The position numbers were made by a program, and so were the translations under genes. 64,000 nucleotides of DNA, taken from positions 7,213,512 to 7,277,511 of the forward strand of contig NC_072460.1 in assembly GCF_027596085.1 (NCBI RefSeq), given 5' to 3'. A model generated the notes under the pieces. That model saw only the letters and a program-made list of their open reading frames with translations. It had not been told where the DNA came from and did no database searches. This DNA comes from Anoplopoma fimbria (lineage: Eukaryota; Chordata; Actinopteri; Perciformes; Anoplopomatidae). This document shows, one piece after another, positions 23,742 through 36,227 of this stretch (the stretch's first letter is position 1; each line of letters opens with the position of its first letter).

Positions 23742-25363
23742 CTAGCTGTAGTTCCTCAGGTACACCAGTCTGTGAGGCTGGAACTTCTCCCGACACAGGG
23801 GGCACTCTGCCTGAGGGACGACCAACACAAACACACATGTGACATTGTTACATTTGCGCACACACACATAGGACTGGGCAATAATGAAATGTGGAATCAT
23901 ATCCTGATGAAATCATATATTGAGAAATCGTGATACACAATTATGTCGTCTTAATTGATAATAAGCACATACTGACTCAAACTTTCCCCAAAATCTGATG
24001 TGAAATATTTTGGGCAAATATCATTTTGAAGATTGTGTTTTAGTTTTAACATCCCAGTTAACATTATTGTAATGTATCGTCTTGATCTGAATACTCTGTA
24101 ATTATGCGCATACATGTATGAGGCTGGAAATATTTTTTTTTCTTTCTAATTTCACATGAAACTGTTTAATTTTGCACTAAAGTTCTTAAGTGAATTAAAA
24201 AATAGGGAGTACTTTTCATTTGTCAAGTATTTAATTCACCCAGACATTATAATGTGGTTATTTCACATAGACTATTTCATTATTAAATTACCACATAAAC
24301 ATGCTGTATAAACCATCTGTTATCCAGATATGAAACCAGGTATCAAAGATTCACACTGTTGTGGGCATATTCCAGTTTACGTTAACGGCAAAGGTGAAGG
24401 GAGACAGATTGTGTCAAAGTAAAAGCAGGAAGTGTCAGCACACTGGACTACAGCTCCCATAACTGACTAGAGATGCATCAATCGATCGGCTGACCTGGCA
24501 CCATCTTTCATTGTCTGAGAAAGCAGACTGAATGAAATGAGAGGCAGGAGATATGAAGTGTTGACTCCTTAGTTTTTTGTTTTTTACAAGCTACTTCATC
24601 AAAATACTGGAGGACGTGGTGCAGAGCTGTTCATTTGATAAGCTTAAATCATTGATATGATAAACACATGTTTAACTGGTAGATTCTCCTGAACTCATGA
24701 TCCGCTACATCACCCCATCTTTTCTTGGCTAAACACAAACACCAGCTTGCAGAGAGCTCATTAACCGGAAAACAGCCAAGTTTCAATTTACAAGTTATGG
24801 AATTAATGTTAATTAGCAACAACGGAGATAATCTGGTGCTGCTAATTGAAAGTATTGTGTTGGTTTGGTGCTAATCTGGACCTTTCAGTACAGAAAAATG
24901 TTGCCCTTTTTTCAAGGCTGTTTTTGTTTCATTTAGGGATGATATGACATGGAACGATAGAAATCTATATTGCGGTAAAAACTAAAGTAAAAACTCTCAT
25001 AAAAAGTTGATTGTGAATTTCTTTTAATCAGGATAATGATGAGTATCCTCACAGGCGTGACTTAAAAAAAGCTGTCTAGCTAATTATCATGGAGAAAATG
25101 AAAAAATAGTGCCCGATTTATAATATACAGGCATTATCACAAATTGACACACTCTTAAAATGCTGCTTTTTTCATTTTTTTTTTTATCCTTCATCTCTGC
25201 TGGGGGAAGATTATGATTTCTGATTGTTTGGCACTAAAAAAGGATGCTCACAATAAAAAGATGTGTGTCCTTTCTGTGATGCAATAAAAATATGTGTCTT
25301 AACTAAAAACTTAACTAAAAAAGTTGATTGAAAAGTGATTCCGGTATGTTTCAATGCTTTTTA

Positions 25364-25408
<45 letters not shown>

Positions 25409-26189
25409 TTTTGATTATCAGGATAATATTGTGAATTTCCATTATTTTGGCCAGGATAATGGTGACATGAAATGCTCATAATAGTTTCATTATGCTGAGT
25501 GTATAGAGTGTCAACATCTACTTAATGTCAATCACCTGATACCAGCTATTAGAAATAGAAACCTCCTGGGAAAATCTTTCTCAAAACATGATCCCTTCTT
25601 AAATCTGACGCAAAAAGTTTCAGTGAGTAGCAACAAGCCTGACCTTGGTGTTGCACCACTCCGTGATGCACTCCCAGCAGAAGAGGTGTCCACAGGGAGT
25701 GGAGGTGGAGTGTCTCCTCTCCTCCAGGCAGAGGATGCAGCTGGCAGCTCTGGGGCCGGATCTGCGTGGGAGCTGAGGACTGGAGACAGACGGGTAGCAG
25801 TTCAGCACTAAAACTCAAGTCATGCGTTTCATTCTTTTTACTGCTACACAATACTTTTGTGACAATAAAAAAAAAAAAAAAAGAAGTCAAGCAGTTCTTG
25901 CACTCGCTTGGTTTTTAGAGATGGTACGATGTGCAATCACAATTTCTTCATGGCTCACTTGCTGAGTGAAACCTAAAGAAATGATCTGACCATAATAAAA
26001 GGGGGAATCCAGAACCGGTTCCACTGTGCGTCTGAGGTTATAAGGCAAACATACCCGGTGTCTCAGACATTAAAATATTAACAAAAACTGCCATTGCAAT
26101 GCTCATCTGTAACTAATCCTGCTCTGATACAAATGCCACCCTGTTTGTAAAAGTTTCTGTTTTATTTGTATTAATTCTATTTAACTTAA

Positions 26190-26242
<53 letters not shown>

Positions 26243-28766
26243 TGTATATTCTGTATGGCAATTATCTTTTTTTTGTTTTGGGGATTTTTCAGACAATTGG
26301 CCACTACAGTACCATTATAACTGCTATGATTCTTATCATGTGCCTTTTTTTTTTTTAGGTCTATCCATCTATTTTATTAGAATTGTAAAAAAATAATAAT
26401 AATACTAACAAAACCCTTCCCACTTCAACCCCTAAATATCTAACCATGAGCTCTAAAATTCTGCCCTGACAAAAAGACCAGATGGAGATGGGGTCCAGAG
26501 CCGTGTCCTTCGGTCTGGACCCTGGGCCAGTACCTGAGGTTCCTGTAGAGCTTCCACTCCTGCCTGGCTCTCTGTTTCTGTCTGAAGCTGTTGAGCTGCA
26601 GACTCACAGTGACGATCAGCTGGAGGAGGGACAGCGCCCCCAGCAGCCTGTAGCTGCTCCGGATGGTCACATCATCGCTGCCGGGCCCCATCACACGCAG
26701 CTACACACACACAGACAAACACACAGGAGACAGGAGGATTTACTAACACACATTTTGAAAGTTAGTTTAGCTAGGTGTACCGAACAACTGGCAATTCAGT
26801 GTATTTTGACATAGCACAAAATTATAAGAGTTTTTGCAATAAACTGTGAAATTATGTGAAGCAAGCCGTCTTTGGGGACAAAGTTAGTCATTACTGTTTC
26901 CCACACTGGCACCCTGCCTGCTCAACAAATGATAAACTCACCAACTAACTACCTACACACATGGTAAGGAAATGTATGACAAATTGGTGAAAAGCTGGTA
27001 AACAACATTTAGTTGACACATGTTGGACAAAATGATATCAGTTTCGGAAAATCTGAAGGTTTACTGTATGAAATCGACATGACTGAGTTTGTAATGGTCT
27101 TCTTTATCTTTTGACATGATTATATGTATTATGTTGTGCAAGTTCTCTAATGAATGCCTGCAAAATGAAGTGAGTATTTTATCTGTCCCTTTGATCAAGT
27201 ACCGACTCAAGTGAAGACTGAACGTTGCGATAGTCACTAAAGATCGGATTAAATGGGCACTTGTATGTCACAAGTGTGTAACCAAAATGTCAAACCAGAA
27301 TGAAAACATGTAAATAGTATTTTTATACGACACATGTAAAAATAAATGATCCCCTACATAGCTGATACCAGCCGCCCTCTTGGACAGGTGATAAAAGGAG
27401 CCTCTGATGTAGAACAGAGCGGCGTGCAGTCGGTGCAGGAGCGTCAGACCCTGTTGGAGAACGAACACGGCCGGCACACATGCTCTCCTCTGGGGCTCCG
27501 ACAGCAACCCCACCGCCCTCCGCATCCACCTCCTCAGCCACGACTCCAGGCTCCACCACGGCCCGGACGTCGCCCGCCGCTGCCCGGCACCGCCGCGCCT
27601 CTCCTGACCGCATTCCAGCTCGTTCTCCAGGCACACCAGGACCTTGTCCACGAGGTAAGGGAAGTAGGCGTGGCAGAGGACAAAGAGGCATCGCCTGACC
27701 TGAGTGGGGACCCGCCGCTTAGTGGGGTCCACCTGGACCATGTTGACGTACTCCTCGCCCAGGGTCTGGTAACCTGCAAATAAGAATGAATTCTTCATGA
27801 GACAGCTGATTAAACATACATTAAGTTAAGTTAGATTTCATGTTGGTTTAGTCGTCAACTACCTGAGAATGTTGTTAAACCGAAGTACGTGAGGTCTGAC
27901 AGCAGCTCGATCTCTCTCCTCCAGTCCAGCCATCTTTTGGATCCTACAGAAAGAGACTTCAACATTGAGTACCAGTGCTTGATCGACTTCACAGACCACA
28001 AGCGTCATATTTGAACTTCTGTGACATACCGTACAAGGTTTTTATTAAGATGGTATCCAGTTCATCCTTTGCTTGAAAGTAACATTAGTGTGTGAATCTA
28101 ATAAAATCCTTGTGAGACTGAGCATGCGTACAGGATTAAAGTTTGGACACACCTTCTCATTCAACTGCTTTGAAGAATCTAAAATATAAAACATATTCTG
28201 GTTTGTTGAGCATTTGTTTGTTTACCACATAATTCCATATGTGTTCCTTCATAGTTTGGATGTCTTCAATATTAATCTACAATGTAGAAATAAAGAAAAA
28301 TAAAGAAAAACCATTGAATGAGAAGGTGTGTCCAAACTTTTGACTGGTACTGTATGTACAGGATTAAAGTTTGGATCCCTCAATGATGAGCGCATGCGCA
28401 GAGGTAATTAACTAGCTACGTTTATACATCCACTACGTCAAATGTATGCGTTTTGATTTACGTCATTTTACCATTCAGAACTAATGCTCAACAGTGTTAA
28501 ATAATTACGAGCTTTAACTCTTCAACTCTTCATTTACCAATGACAGAACTAGCATTTATCTGAATAGATACCAACTTATTGAAATATGTTACAGTCCACT
28601 GAAACACAACGCAGACAGCAGGAGCCACGTTCATGTAAAACACACACAACTCACCAGCAAGTGTTTGAAAGGCTTCGTTCGCGTTGTTTCTCAGGTAGCT
28701 TTGATAATATTCGTCCTTCTGACTGGACCGAATTAACTGAGACTGGTTTGCGGGAGCGAGCGGCAT
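23742..28766 (-). CDS. pex10: Peroxisome biogenesis factor 10 (RING E3 ligase), 6 exons, complete
   Basis: PEX10 sits in the peroxisomal membrane with PEX2 and PEX12 as the RING ligase complex that ubiquitinates and recycles the import receptor PEX5. Exons in transcript order are 28766-28655, 27943-27863, 27773-27358, 26700-26534, 25779-25644 and 23810-23742. All junctions have GT/AG and agree in phase, giving 326 codons, the human length. The N terminus has [15 protein letters not shown] (about 15-29). The core has [20 protein letters not shown] (about 42-61) and [10 protein letters not shown] (65-74). A hydrophobic segment at about 222-238 ([17 protein letters not shown]) is likely a membrane helix. 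The RING finger is C273, C276, C288, H290, C293, C296, C307 and C310 with the C-x2-C-x11-C-x-H-x2-C-x2-C-x10-C-x2-C spacing. The last CxxC pair is encoded in the last exon. The start ATG is in a CAATGCC context. No lesion was seen. Confidence 0.98.
23862..24330 (+). repeat. Dispersed repeat B, copy 1
   Basis: It shares GGAATCATATC(C/T)TGATG, GATACACAATTA, TTTTGCACTAAAGTTCTT and GGTTATTTCA(C/T)(A/G)TAGACTATT, in the same order, with 44.79-45.1 kb. It is non-coding, of unknown class, and lies in pex10 intron 5. Confidence 0.55.
25368..25405. repeat. (AT)n microsatellite
   Basis: About 37 bp of alternating AT, in pex10 intron 5. Confidence 0.97.
26198..26237. repeat. (AT)n microsatellite
   Basis: About 39 bp of alternating AT, in pex10 intron 4. 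Confidence 0.97.
28128..28375. mobile_element. Tc1-type MITE copy 2 with lost left end and 20-bp flanking direct repeats
   Basis: The element body at 28148-28354 matches copy 1 at 13.9-14.1 kb, including TTGGATGTCTTCAATATTAA and the right terminal repeat. The left terminus before GGACACACC is replaced. GTACAGGATTAAAGTTTGGA occurs exactly at 28128-28147 and again at 28356-28375. It lies in pex10 intron 1. Confidence 0.85.
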
Positions 28767-28900
28767 TGTATGCTAACAGAGAGCTAACGGGAGTTTGTGT
28801 TGGACAGTGTGCTGAACGCTCAGATGTCCACAGCACCCCGACACCCACAGGCTAACCTAGCTAACTGTCGTGTGTCCGTGGAGCGACCCTCGGTGCTGGT
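28767..28900 (-). promoter_or_regulatory. pex10: pex10 presumed promoter/5' UTR
   Basis: Sequence immediately upstream of the pex10 ATG, modestly CpG-enriched, without an obvious TATA box. There is no direct evidence for the start site. Confidence 0.35.
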
Positions 28901-29636
28901 GCATTGCATGGTTGGAATATGCACTAATGTTCTCTCGTTATGACTGTGACAGTTTCATGCAGCTAAATCCAAAAGTTTCAGGAATCCAGGAAACAAAGAG
29001 GAAGTTGATGCCCTCAAACACGTAAACTCACACGTCACAGCGCCACCTGCTGGGCCGGAGGAGGCATTACAAGCGGCCGCTCAACTAGAAACGGTGGTTT
29101 GCAGGACTTAATGAGATAAACTCCCATTTAACTCTTGATAATTGAGAAAAGAATGGAACTTTCGTCTTATAATCAGTCTTAATGATTTTAGTTATTAATG
29201 CATTTTCTTATAGATAATTGTTTCTGTTGTCTTCAGGGCAATATTGGTTGTTTTCCTTGAGATTCTAGTAGAGCTGCCCCCTCTTGGTCAATTAGTTGAC
29301 CAATCAATCACTTTGGTCTGAGTCAACTGAGAATTCTTCAGTTAATTTGTCATTTTTAATTATTTTTTCATGACGAATGACTTGTTTCCATGAAACTTAT
29401 GAACACATCTCTGGTTTACACACAATTGATGGTGCTTTTGCATGATTCTTTGCAGAGAACCTCAGTTTTACAGATCTGTGGATTAAATCAGCCAATCGAT
29501 TGGTCGATCAAGTCGTATGAGTATTAGTCTACTAAGACTTTCTTAGCTTGAGTACAGCCCTATTATCTAGCTCATTAGATTTACCATCAGGTTTTTTATT
29601 TTGAGGTCATAAGACAGGCCTTTGTATCCAAATACT
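28901..29636. other. Intergenic, unassigned
   Basis: A short GC-rich block at about 29038-29080, then AT-rich sequence. No gene was recognised. Confidence 0.4.
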
Positions 29637-30355
29637 ATTACATTACATTACAGTCATTTAGCAGACGCTTTTATCCAAAGCGACTTACAGGAAGTGTATT
29701 CAACATAGGTATTCAAGAGAACTACTAGTCACCAGAAGTCATAAGTGCATCTCCTTTCTTAAACAAGCATCTTAAAGCATAAACCAGAGCAAAAGTATAG
29801 TGCAGAAGCAAATTACTACGAAAACAATAATTGCAACAGACTAATACGAATACAATAAGTGCTACAAACTAATACGAATAGGATAAGTGCAGTAAACGAA
29901 TACGAATACAATAAGTGCAACGACTGATACGGATACAATAAGTGCTACGAGGAAGGCTCAGGGTAGTACTTCTTGAAGAGGTGAGTTTTCAGCCTGCGCT
30001 GAAAGATGGGCAGCGACTCTGCTGTCCTGACGTCAGTGGGGAGTTCATTCCACCACTGAGGGGCCAGGACAGAAAAAAGCTGTGACCGGGTGGATCGGCC
30101 GCAGGGACCTCTGAGCGACGGGGCAACCAGTCGCCCCGAGGCAGCAGAGCGAAGTGGTCGGGCGGGGGTGTAGGGCTTGACCATGGCCTGGAGATAGGAA
30201 GGAGCTGTTCCTTTCACTGCCCTGTAGGCTAGCACCAGAGTCTTAAACTGGATGCGAGCTCTTACAGGGAGCCAGTGTAGAGAACGGAGAAGGGAAGTTG
30301 TGTGGGAGAACTTGGGGCGATTGAACACCAGACGTGCTGCAGCTACTATGTTAAG
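29637..30355 (-). mobile_element. 5'-truncated UnaL2-like LINE with intact C-terminal frame and complete tail
   Basis: The open frame from about 30355 to 29945 encodes the C-terminal region (FNRPKFSHTTSLLRSLHWLP, KTLVLAYRAVKGTAPSYLQ, APQWWNELPTDVRTAESLP, ending FKKYYPEPSS). A 3' UTR follows that ends in the GGATA hairpin (29682-29666) and TGTAA repeats (29654-29640). The reverse-transcriptase catalytic part and endonuclease are missing. It is the best candidate in the window for the LINE type whose tail the SINEs copied. Confidence 0.88.
29666..29682 (-). other. GGATA-loop hairpin of the LINE 3' tail
   Basis: CGCTTT-GGATA-AAAGCG, identical to the hairpin in the SINE at 7185-7201. Confidence 0.8.
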
Positions 30356-31080
30356 AACAATGTTATTTAGCCAAGTAACAGGAAAACACCGTCAGGCTCA
30401 TAGCCAGGATTTTAAAGGTCACAAGTTCCCCCAACACTAACACAACTGTTTTTAACCAGAAACCAACACAAAGGTCTCAAAACGGCTTTTCATATTTTAT
30501 TCAGTAAGTGACCCATTCAATCATACTATGGGCACATTTTATTACCTAACATGAAAGTTGCTGATTAAATAGTTAAATGTTGCACATTTGAAGGATTCTA
30601 AATGTGCAGGTGAAACAACAACACAACCCTTATGGATATCCTAACTCATGACCAATATCCGTACAGTCTATGCCAAAAACATGACGTCATTTTGATTATA
30701 TCCGTTGCTGCTACAAACACACTGTTTATATGAGCCACTGTGCAAGTTGCTACAAGGCACTCTTGTACCTGTGTAAGTAGGTTAGGTTCACTCATCCATT
30801 CATTCACCTCACAGCTCAGGCAGCTCTGCTCTGATCTGCCCGGAAAGTTGCAGAACCAGTTTTCTTTGTCTCCCCAGTGCATGCTCCCTGAGCCAGCCAG
30901 GTATACTATAACCGCTACAGAGAACATCCCATTATAAGCCCACTCCTATCCTTTTACAATGACAATCGTATCAACAATCCGTCCCACCAGGAAGTTGAAC
31001 TTTGCTCCCAGTGAGAAGGAGGAGGAGGAGCTGGGCTTTTTCTTTTCCTCTTAAATTGTGAGCTACTTGTAACTTGTTGC
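30356..31080. other. Intergenic, unassigned
   Basis: No exon or named repeat was recognised. Confidence 0.4.
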
Positions 31081-31082
31081 AG

Positions 31083-31167
31083 ATGGGAGGAGGAAGGGGT
31101 GGGAAGCACTTTGCTGCTTGGACTAAACCACTAACCAGCACAAAGGGAGAGTCTGGGATTTCTACAG
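31083..31167 (+). other. Candidate 5' exon with strong donor, plus strand
   Basis: ATGGGAGGAGGAAGG opens a frame of 28 codons that runs into TCTACAG|GTAAGG, a near-consensus donor at 31168. It could be a first exon of the divergent plus-strand gene. No downstream partner in compatible phase was found nearby, so it may be non-coding or chance. Confidence 0.2.
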
Positions 31168-31335
31168 GTAAGGCACACATTTGACTGCCTGCTTGCACTG
31201 TGTAACTCAACACCTAAATGTATTTTTTGTGTGAGCGGGTTCAAGGCACCGGCCCAGGCAGGACTGGATTTGTAAGGCTGAAAATGACGTTGCTGCTTGT
31301 GGTTAACATTTATTGGTTGGACCTGTTGTCTTCAG

Positions 31336-31482
31336 AACGTCCCCCTGAATGAAGTTGATTGTGTTCAGACCATGCACCGGTCAGGTCAGGTGAAGGTTTT
31401 CACTATGTGCGTTCCACATTGGATGAGTCAGGTGCATTACGTTCACCGTATCGGAGCAGAGCAGATTAGATTCTCTACAGAA
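31336..31482 (+). other. Exon-like 49-codon open frame with splice sites
   Basis: A pyrimidine-rich acceptor (GTTGTCTTCAG) and a donor (GAA|GTAAGT) bound exactly 147 bp, open in phase 0. The frame reads NVPLNEVDCVQTMHRSGQ and so on. I do not recognise it. It is out of phase with the donor at 31168. Confidence 0.2.
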
Positions 31483-31499
31483 GTAAGTCTGAGTGATGA

Positions 31500-34400
31500 T
31501 AACAGATAAACCTCACCATGCTTGTGTGGAGTTATCACAAGTTTCGACTTCCAATACACACAAAACTGCTGAGGTGCTGTATAACTCCAGTGTTATTAGG
31601 AGAGCTTTCACTGAATATATCCATCAAACGCTGATATTTTATACTTTCAATTTGTCTGTTCTTATGAGAGGAATTAAAATAAATTGTATTTATTTAGTGT
31701 TTCTCTAAGATGCATATTCTTTCACGTTGTGAAACAATTAAAACTTTCCCCTGGCAATATGATTGCAGTGAACATGTTGTATTCATATTGTGTCAAAAGC
31801 AAAAAACACAATTCAATTCATTTATTTATTTTGTGGTCAGTTGTTTATTTGGATTATGCAAAACACAATTGGAAATATCCAAGCACAAACGGAACTCCAG
31901 TCATGGTACAGGAGTTGGTGAGCAAGAATGGGAAAAAATATAATAATCTAATAATGATAATAATAATAACTATGTAATGAATAATAAATCAATACAAAAT
32001 ACATGAAGGAAAAGTCGAGGAGCGATATAAACCCAGAATAATACTAACCAAAAAGGATACATAAAAACAATTACAAACCAATCTAAATAAACATAAAGAC
32101 AAAATAATCCAAACACGCAACAGCATTCAAATATCAGTGAATCCATGCAATCTTAAACCACCTCAACAACGACGGAAACAAAATATGCAAGTTACAAACA
32201 TACACATACATTAAAAACATAAAAAATACAAGTATATTTGGCCAATAGAACTATAACCTGTAGAGGAGGTTATTTTAGAGGGAATGTGATTGTTACATTT
32301 CATACGCAACCTTTCAAAAGTTTGGAATCAGCTGTTAAGTTGATGTTGTTCTTCTGTCCTTCCATAACAACTACATGAACGCAGTCAGAAACAGTGTCAT
32401 TCAGGAGCAAAATGTATTATTTACATTATAATTCATTTTGGCCCCAAAAGAAGAAGTGAAATGATTCAAACTTCCATTTAGTTGATGACCCCACACAGTT
32501 GTCTTTTGATTTTCAGTTTGTTTTCCAGGCGCTCTGCAGTCCACACACTTGTCAGATTGAAGAGCCTTAAACTGTGATTTGTCAGTCCATAGTTTGTTCA
32601 GCTAATATAAAAAGTTTGAAGAAGAGCTCTGCTAAAGCAACACATTGCCTTTTAATTCCAGCTTGTTCTAAGCTGCATTTTTGTGAAACACTTGACACTG
32701 AAACAGGAAGCTGTTCCTGATTAAATATCACACAATTTGATGCTAAGCTTCCAGTTTATTCTACCACTGATGTGTGAGATTAAACTAAAAGACAAGCTTT
32801 CACCTGTGAATTATGCACATGCAAGCACATACACAACTGTATCATAGCAGAGGTTGACAGCACTGTGGAGGCCCAATATCAGTCTCAATTATTGCTGTTT
32901 GTATTATGGTAATCAGATTGAACCTATGTTAGTGAAGCTAAACTTAGTACACATAACAATAGAGCGTACAGGAGCTGTTGTACAGCGTGCGTAGGTGTCA
33001 GGAAGTTTGTAAAGACACATCCTGAGAGGACTCTGGAGACACACACTCACAGACAAACACACGCTTACAGACACACACACATCTGGAAGGCAGCAGACGA
33101 ACTGAGGCGACACCTGCTGAGGAGACACAAAGCAAGTTATTTCCATAATTACCTCAGGCAACATCTGTTTCAGCTGTGGTATTAAACACGTGTCAAGTCT
33201 GACATTCACACTGAACTACATACACACACACACACACACACACACATTTCCTCTTGCAAACACAAATTGTTGGTAGGATTAAACGGACACTATACAAACA
33301 AATTAAAGACATGTAGGCCTATTAAATAAAATCAACTTGGATTTGGTACATTTTTTTAATTTCCAACGTACAAAACATATAATAGTATACTCTCCTCAAA
33401 GCCACCAGACTCCATTAAAAAACATAGTAATTTCACCTTTGTACAGAGGCCTTCAGATTTATGGAGCTGTAATTCAAACTCAACTTCCTGGATTGTATTT
33501 TGTTTCTCACAAGTACCTGAACGCAGCCTGTTCCATGGTTTTATGCAGGGCTGATTTCAGTCTGACGGGCACTTAATCTAAGCAAAGCTTAACCATAAAG
33601 TTGGCAGATCTGAAAACACGATTATGATTTTTTCGTGATGGTTTTGGAGGGCACAGATGAATGATGTCATCCTGTGATAGGGGTGTCAGTTCAGAAAATT
33701 TGTTATTTCAACAAGACATATACAAATTAGTATTTTTGTATTAAGTTTGGCGGACTTTTAAATTCAGACTTTTTCCTTCAGTGGTGGCCTCAGCGGTAAA
33801 ATCTCCATGTACAGTGCTACATTATACTTTAACGCCCAAGGCCTCAGTATGCTCCAAACAAAGCGCTAGCCAGACTGCCAAACAGCATTTGAACGCCCCA
33901 TTCTGAAGGCGGAGAACAGACGATTGCATTGCGGAAACAAGCACATGATGTGAATTATCCAGTCTTAAGGAGGCTGTTCCTTTTTTACGACTTGACATAA
34001 TTATGTTCTATCTTCTGTACATTCACGATTTAATCACCTTGCAGTGCTGGGGGGTTGGGAAAGACATGTACTCAGTAAATCTGAGTGACTTCAGAGCCTG
34101 AGAGCAGCTCTGCAACATTCTCTGACTGTAGTCAGAGAAGATGTATTGCACCATGACTTTTTAATAGGCCATAAGCTCAAACAAACCTTTTTGTGTGTGT
34201 TGATATGACTGAGCACGCTCACAGTGATTGTTTGAATACAGCGTCAAAAACTGGCCTGCTTTAGAGAAAACAGCACAGGCTTAAAGGGGAAAATCTTTTT
34301 ATCCCTTCTTAGATAATTGACAAACCCAACCATGCATTGTAAATTCAATACATGTCTTTTTTTAAGCAGCATTTTATTTTATTTTTTTATGTCTAAAGTC

Positions 34401-35480
34401 AATTTACTCATCATAGTGTAGTGATACGCAGCCTGTAAAAACATCATAAACAATAGTATAAAAGGACACCATGTGGACTTGGAGATCATACGTTTTGATA
34501 AGAAAACTTGTGTCAACACTTACCAGGCTAATGAAATACAGTACCGAGTTGCACTATGGGAAGTGTAGGATCCATAGATTTTGGAGCTTGACTCATTTGA
34601 GGGTCAAAAAGTGACATAACTCGGCCTCAGAAGCAATTTTCTTTAAAACTGTCTCTTGGCAAGTTTCTCAACTTTATGTAAGTGTATCACTAACTCACTG
34701 GAGGGGCTCATTAACACAATGATCCGTAGCTACTTGCATAGGAGAGGTTTGAAGGTTTAAAGACATTTCATCCTACGTTTGTTCAATGTCAACAAATCCC
34801 TTGTTCAGACCAAACATAGTCCGTCTTTTAATACTTTCCTTCCTCCGTCACCATAGAGCTACGGGGTAAATCTTTACAAATGGCTCACGAGTATGTAGTC
34901 TTAATATAAAGTAATAATTATTTAACAAATGTTACTAAATCCTGAGGATATGCTGCATTTTTGAGGACTGTTTTCTGCGGTGGAGTAATCTACATTTGGT
35001 GCTTTACTTTTTGTTGCAGCAGGACGGTGTATGTGGAACTGAGTCACAATAAACTACAATGTGTGTTCATGGTAATGAAGGAACATGTAACCCACTGCAA
35101 CAGAGTGGCTCACTGATGTGTTTTTAATGGAGCTCTATAGCACAGAGGAAGAAGATCTGTCAGACTTTGGTACATGTATTGATTTTTTATTTATTTTGGT
35201 CTTTCACATTGCTTGTTGACAATAAGAAAAATGTATCAGCAGGGTAGGATAGGAAGCTTTTGCACACTGTCATGAAGACATTCCAGAGGATTTACTCGAG
35301 TCAGAGTTTCAGTACTTCTGCCTCCTCTGACTGTGTTATCCCTCTCAGTTGTTAACCTATTCAAAGTGCATACCTCATCATGTGTGACGTGTCATTTGCA
35401 TCTTTCTGAGCGGATTATATCACAGTCTAGTGCTCTATTTCATTCCAATGAATATCAAATAGTGGGTGATTTACATTTCA
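31500..35480. other. Intergenic or upstream-intron sequence, gene-poor
   Basis: AT-rich, with a short (CA)n tract at about 33220-33246. I saw no coding exon and no repeat family with a second copy in the window. Confidence 0.4.
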
Positions 35481-35645
35481 AGTCAAATCCGTTTTAATAT
35501 ACAGCCCAATGTCAGGAAATTTGCCTCAAGGGGCTTTACAATCATACGCTGCCCTCCGTACTTAGACCTTTGATTCAGATTAGGAAAAACTCCCCCAGAA
35601 AACTTTTAACAGGGAAAGTAGAAGAAACGTGCAACTGTGTACAGG
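35481..35645 (-). mobile_element. Non-LTR 3' end, diverged copy 3
   Basis: It shares AATTTGCCTCA(G/A)(A/G)GGGCTTTACAATC and GGAAAAACTCCCC with the copies at 18.5 and 39.7 kb. The GAATT tail is eroded. Confidence 0.6.
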
Positions 35646-36227
35646 ACGCGTCAAAATAAAAGAACAGTATGTAAAATCAGGATGAGAAAATTATAGATAG
35701 ATTGTAAACATATATGAAGAATGGATCAAGGAGGATAATGAGTAACTCCTGGTGTCTCAAGACAAATACAACCTGAGCCCCACGACCTCTCCATATGAGG
35801 CAGGACTGAACACACATCATTCACACAGATAGCAGGGTGAAACGAAGAACAAGGTAGTCCACACAGGGCAGTTAGATGGGGTCAATCAATCAGGGACACG
35901 AATTGCGTTTTTTTTCTCGTGTCACTCGGCATTACTTTCTTTTTAGTTACGAATTATGTATATGCAACAAAACCACTTTGTTAAGTTAAGGAAAAACATC
36001 AGGGTTGGGCTTAGGTTTAGGCAAGAAGGCCACGAAAAGGTTAGGTTTAGGAGACAAAACCAAGGCAACAACAAGGTATCGAACACCGGTCTCTGGGTTG
36101 ACATTCTTGGTTGTAAGACCTATCCACCAGAATAGAACTGATCCAGGCTAGCGTTTCCTCCTGCCTCCAATCTTTATGCTAAGCTAAGCTAACCAAGTCT
36201 GACTCAAGTTCTGTTCTTATGCTGCGT

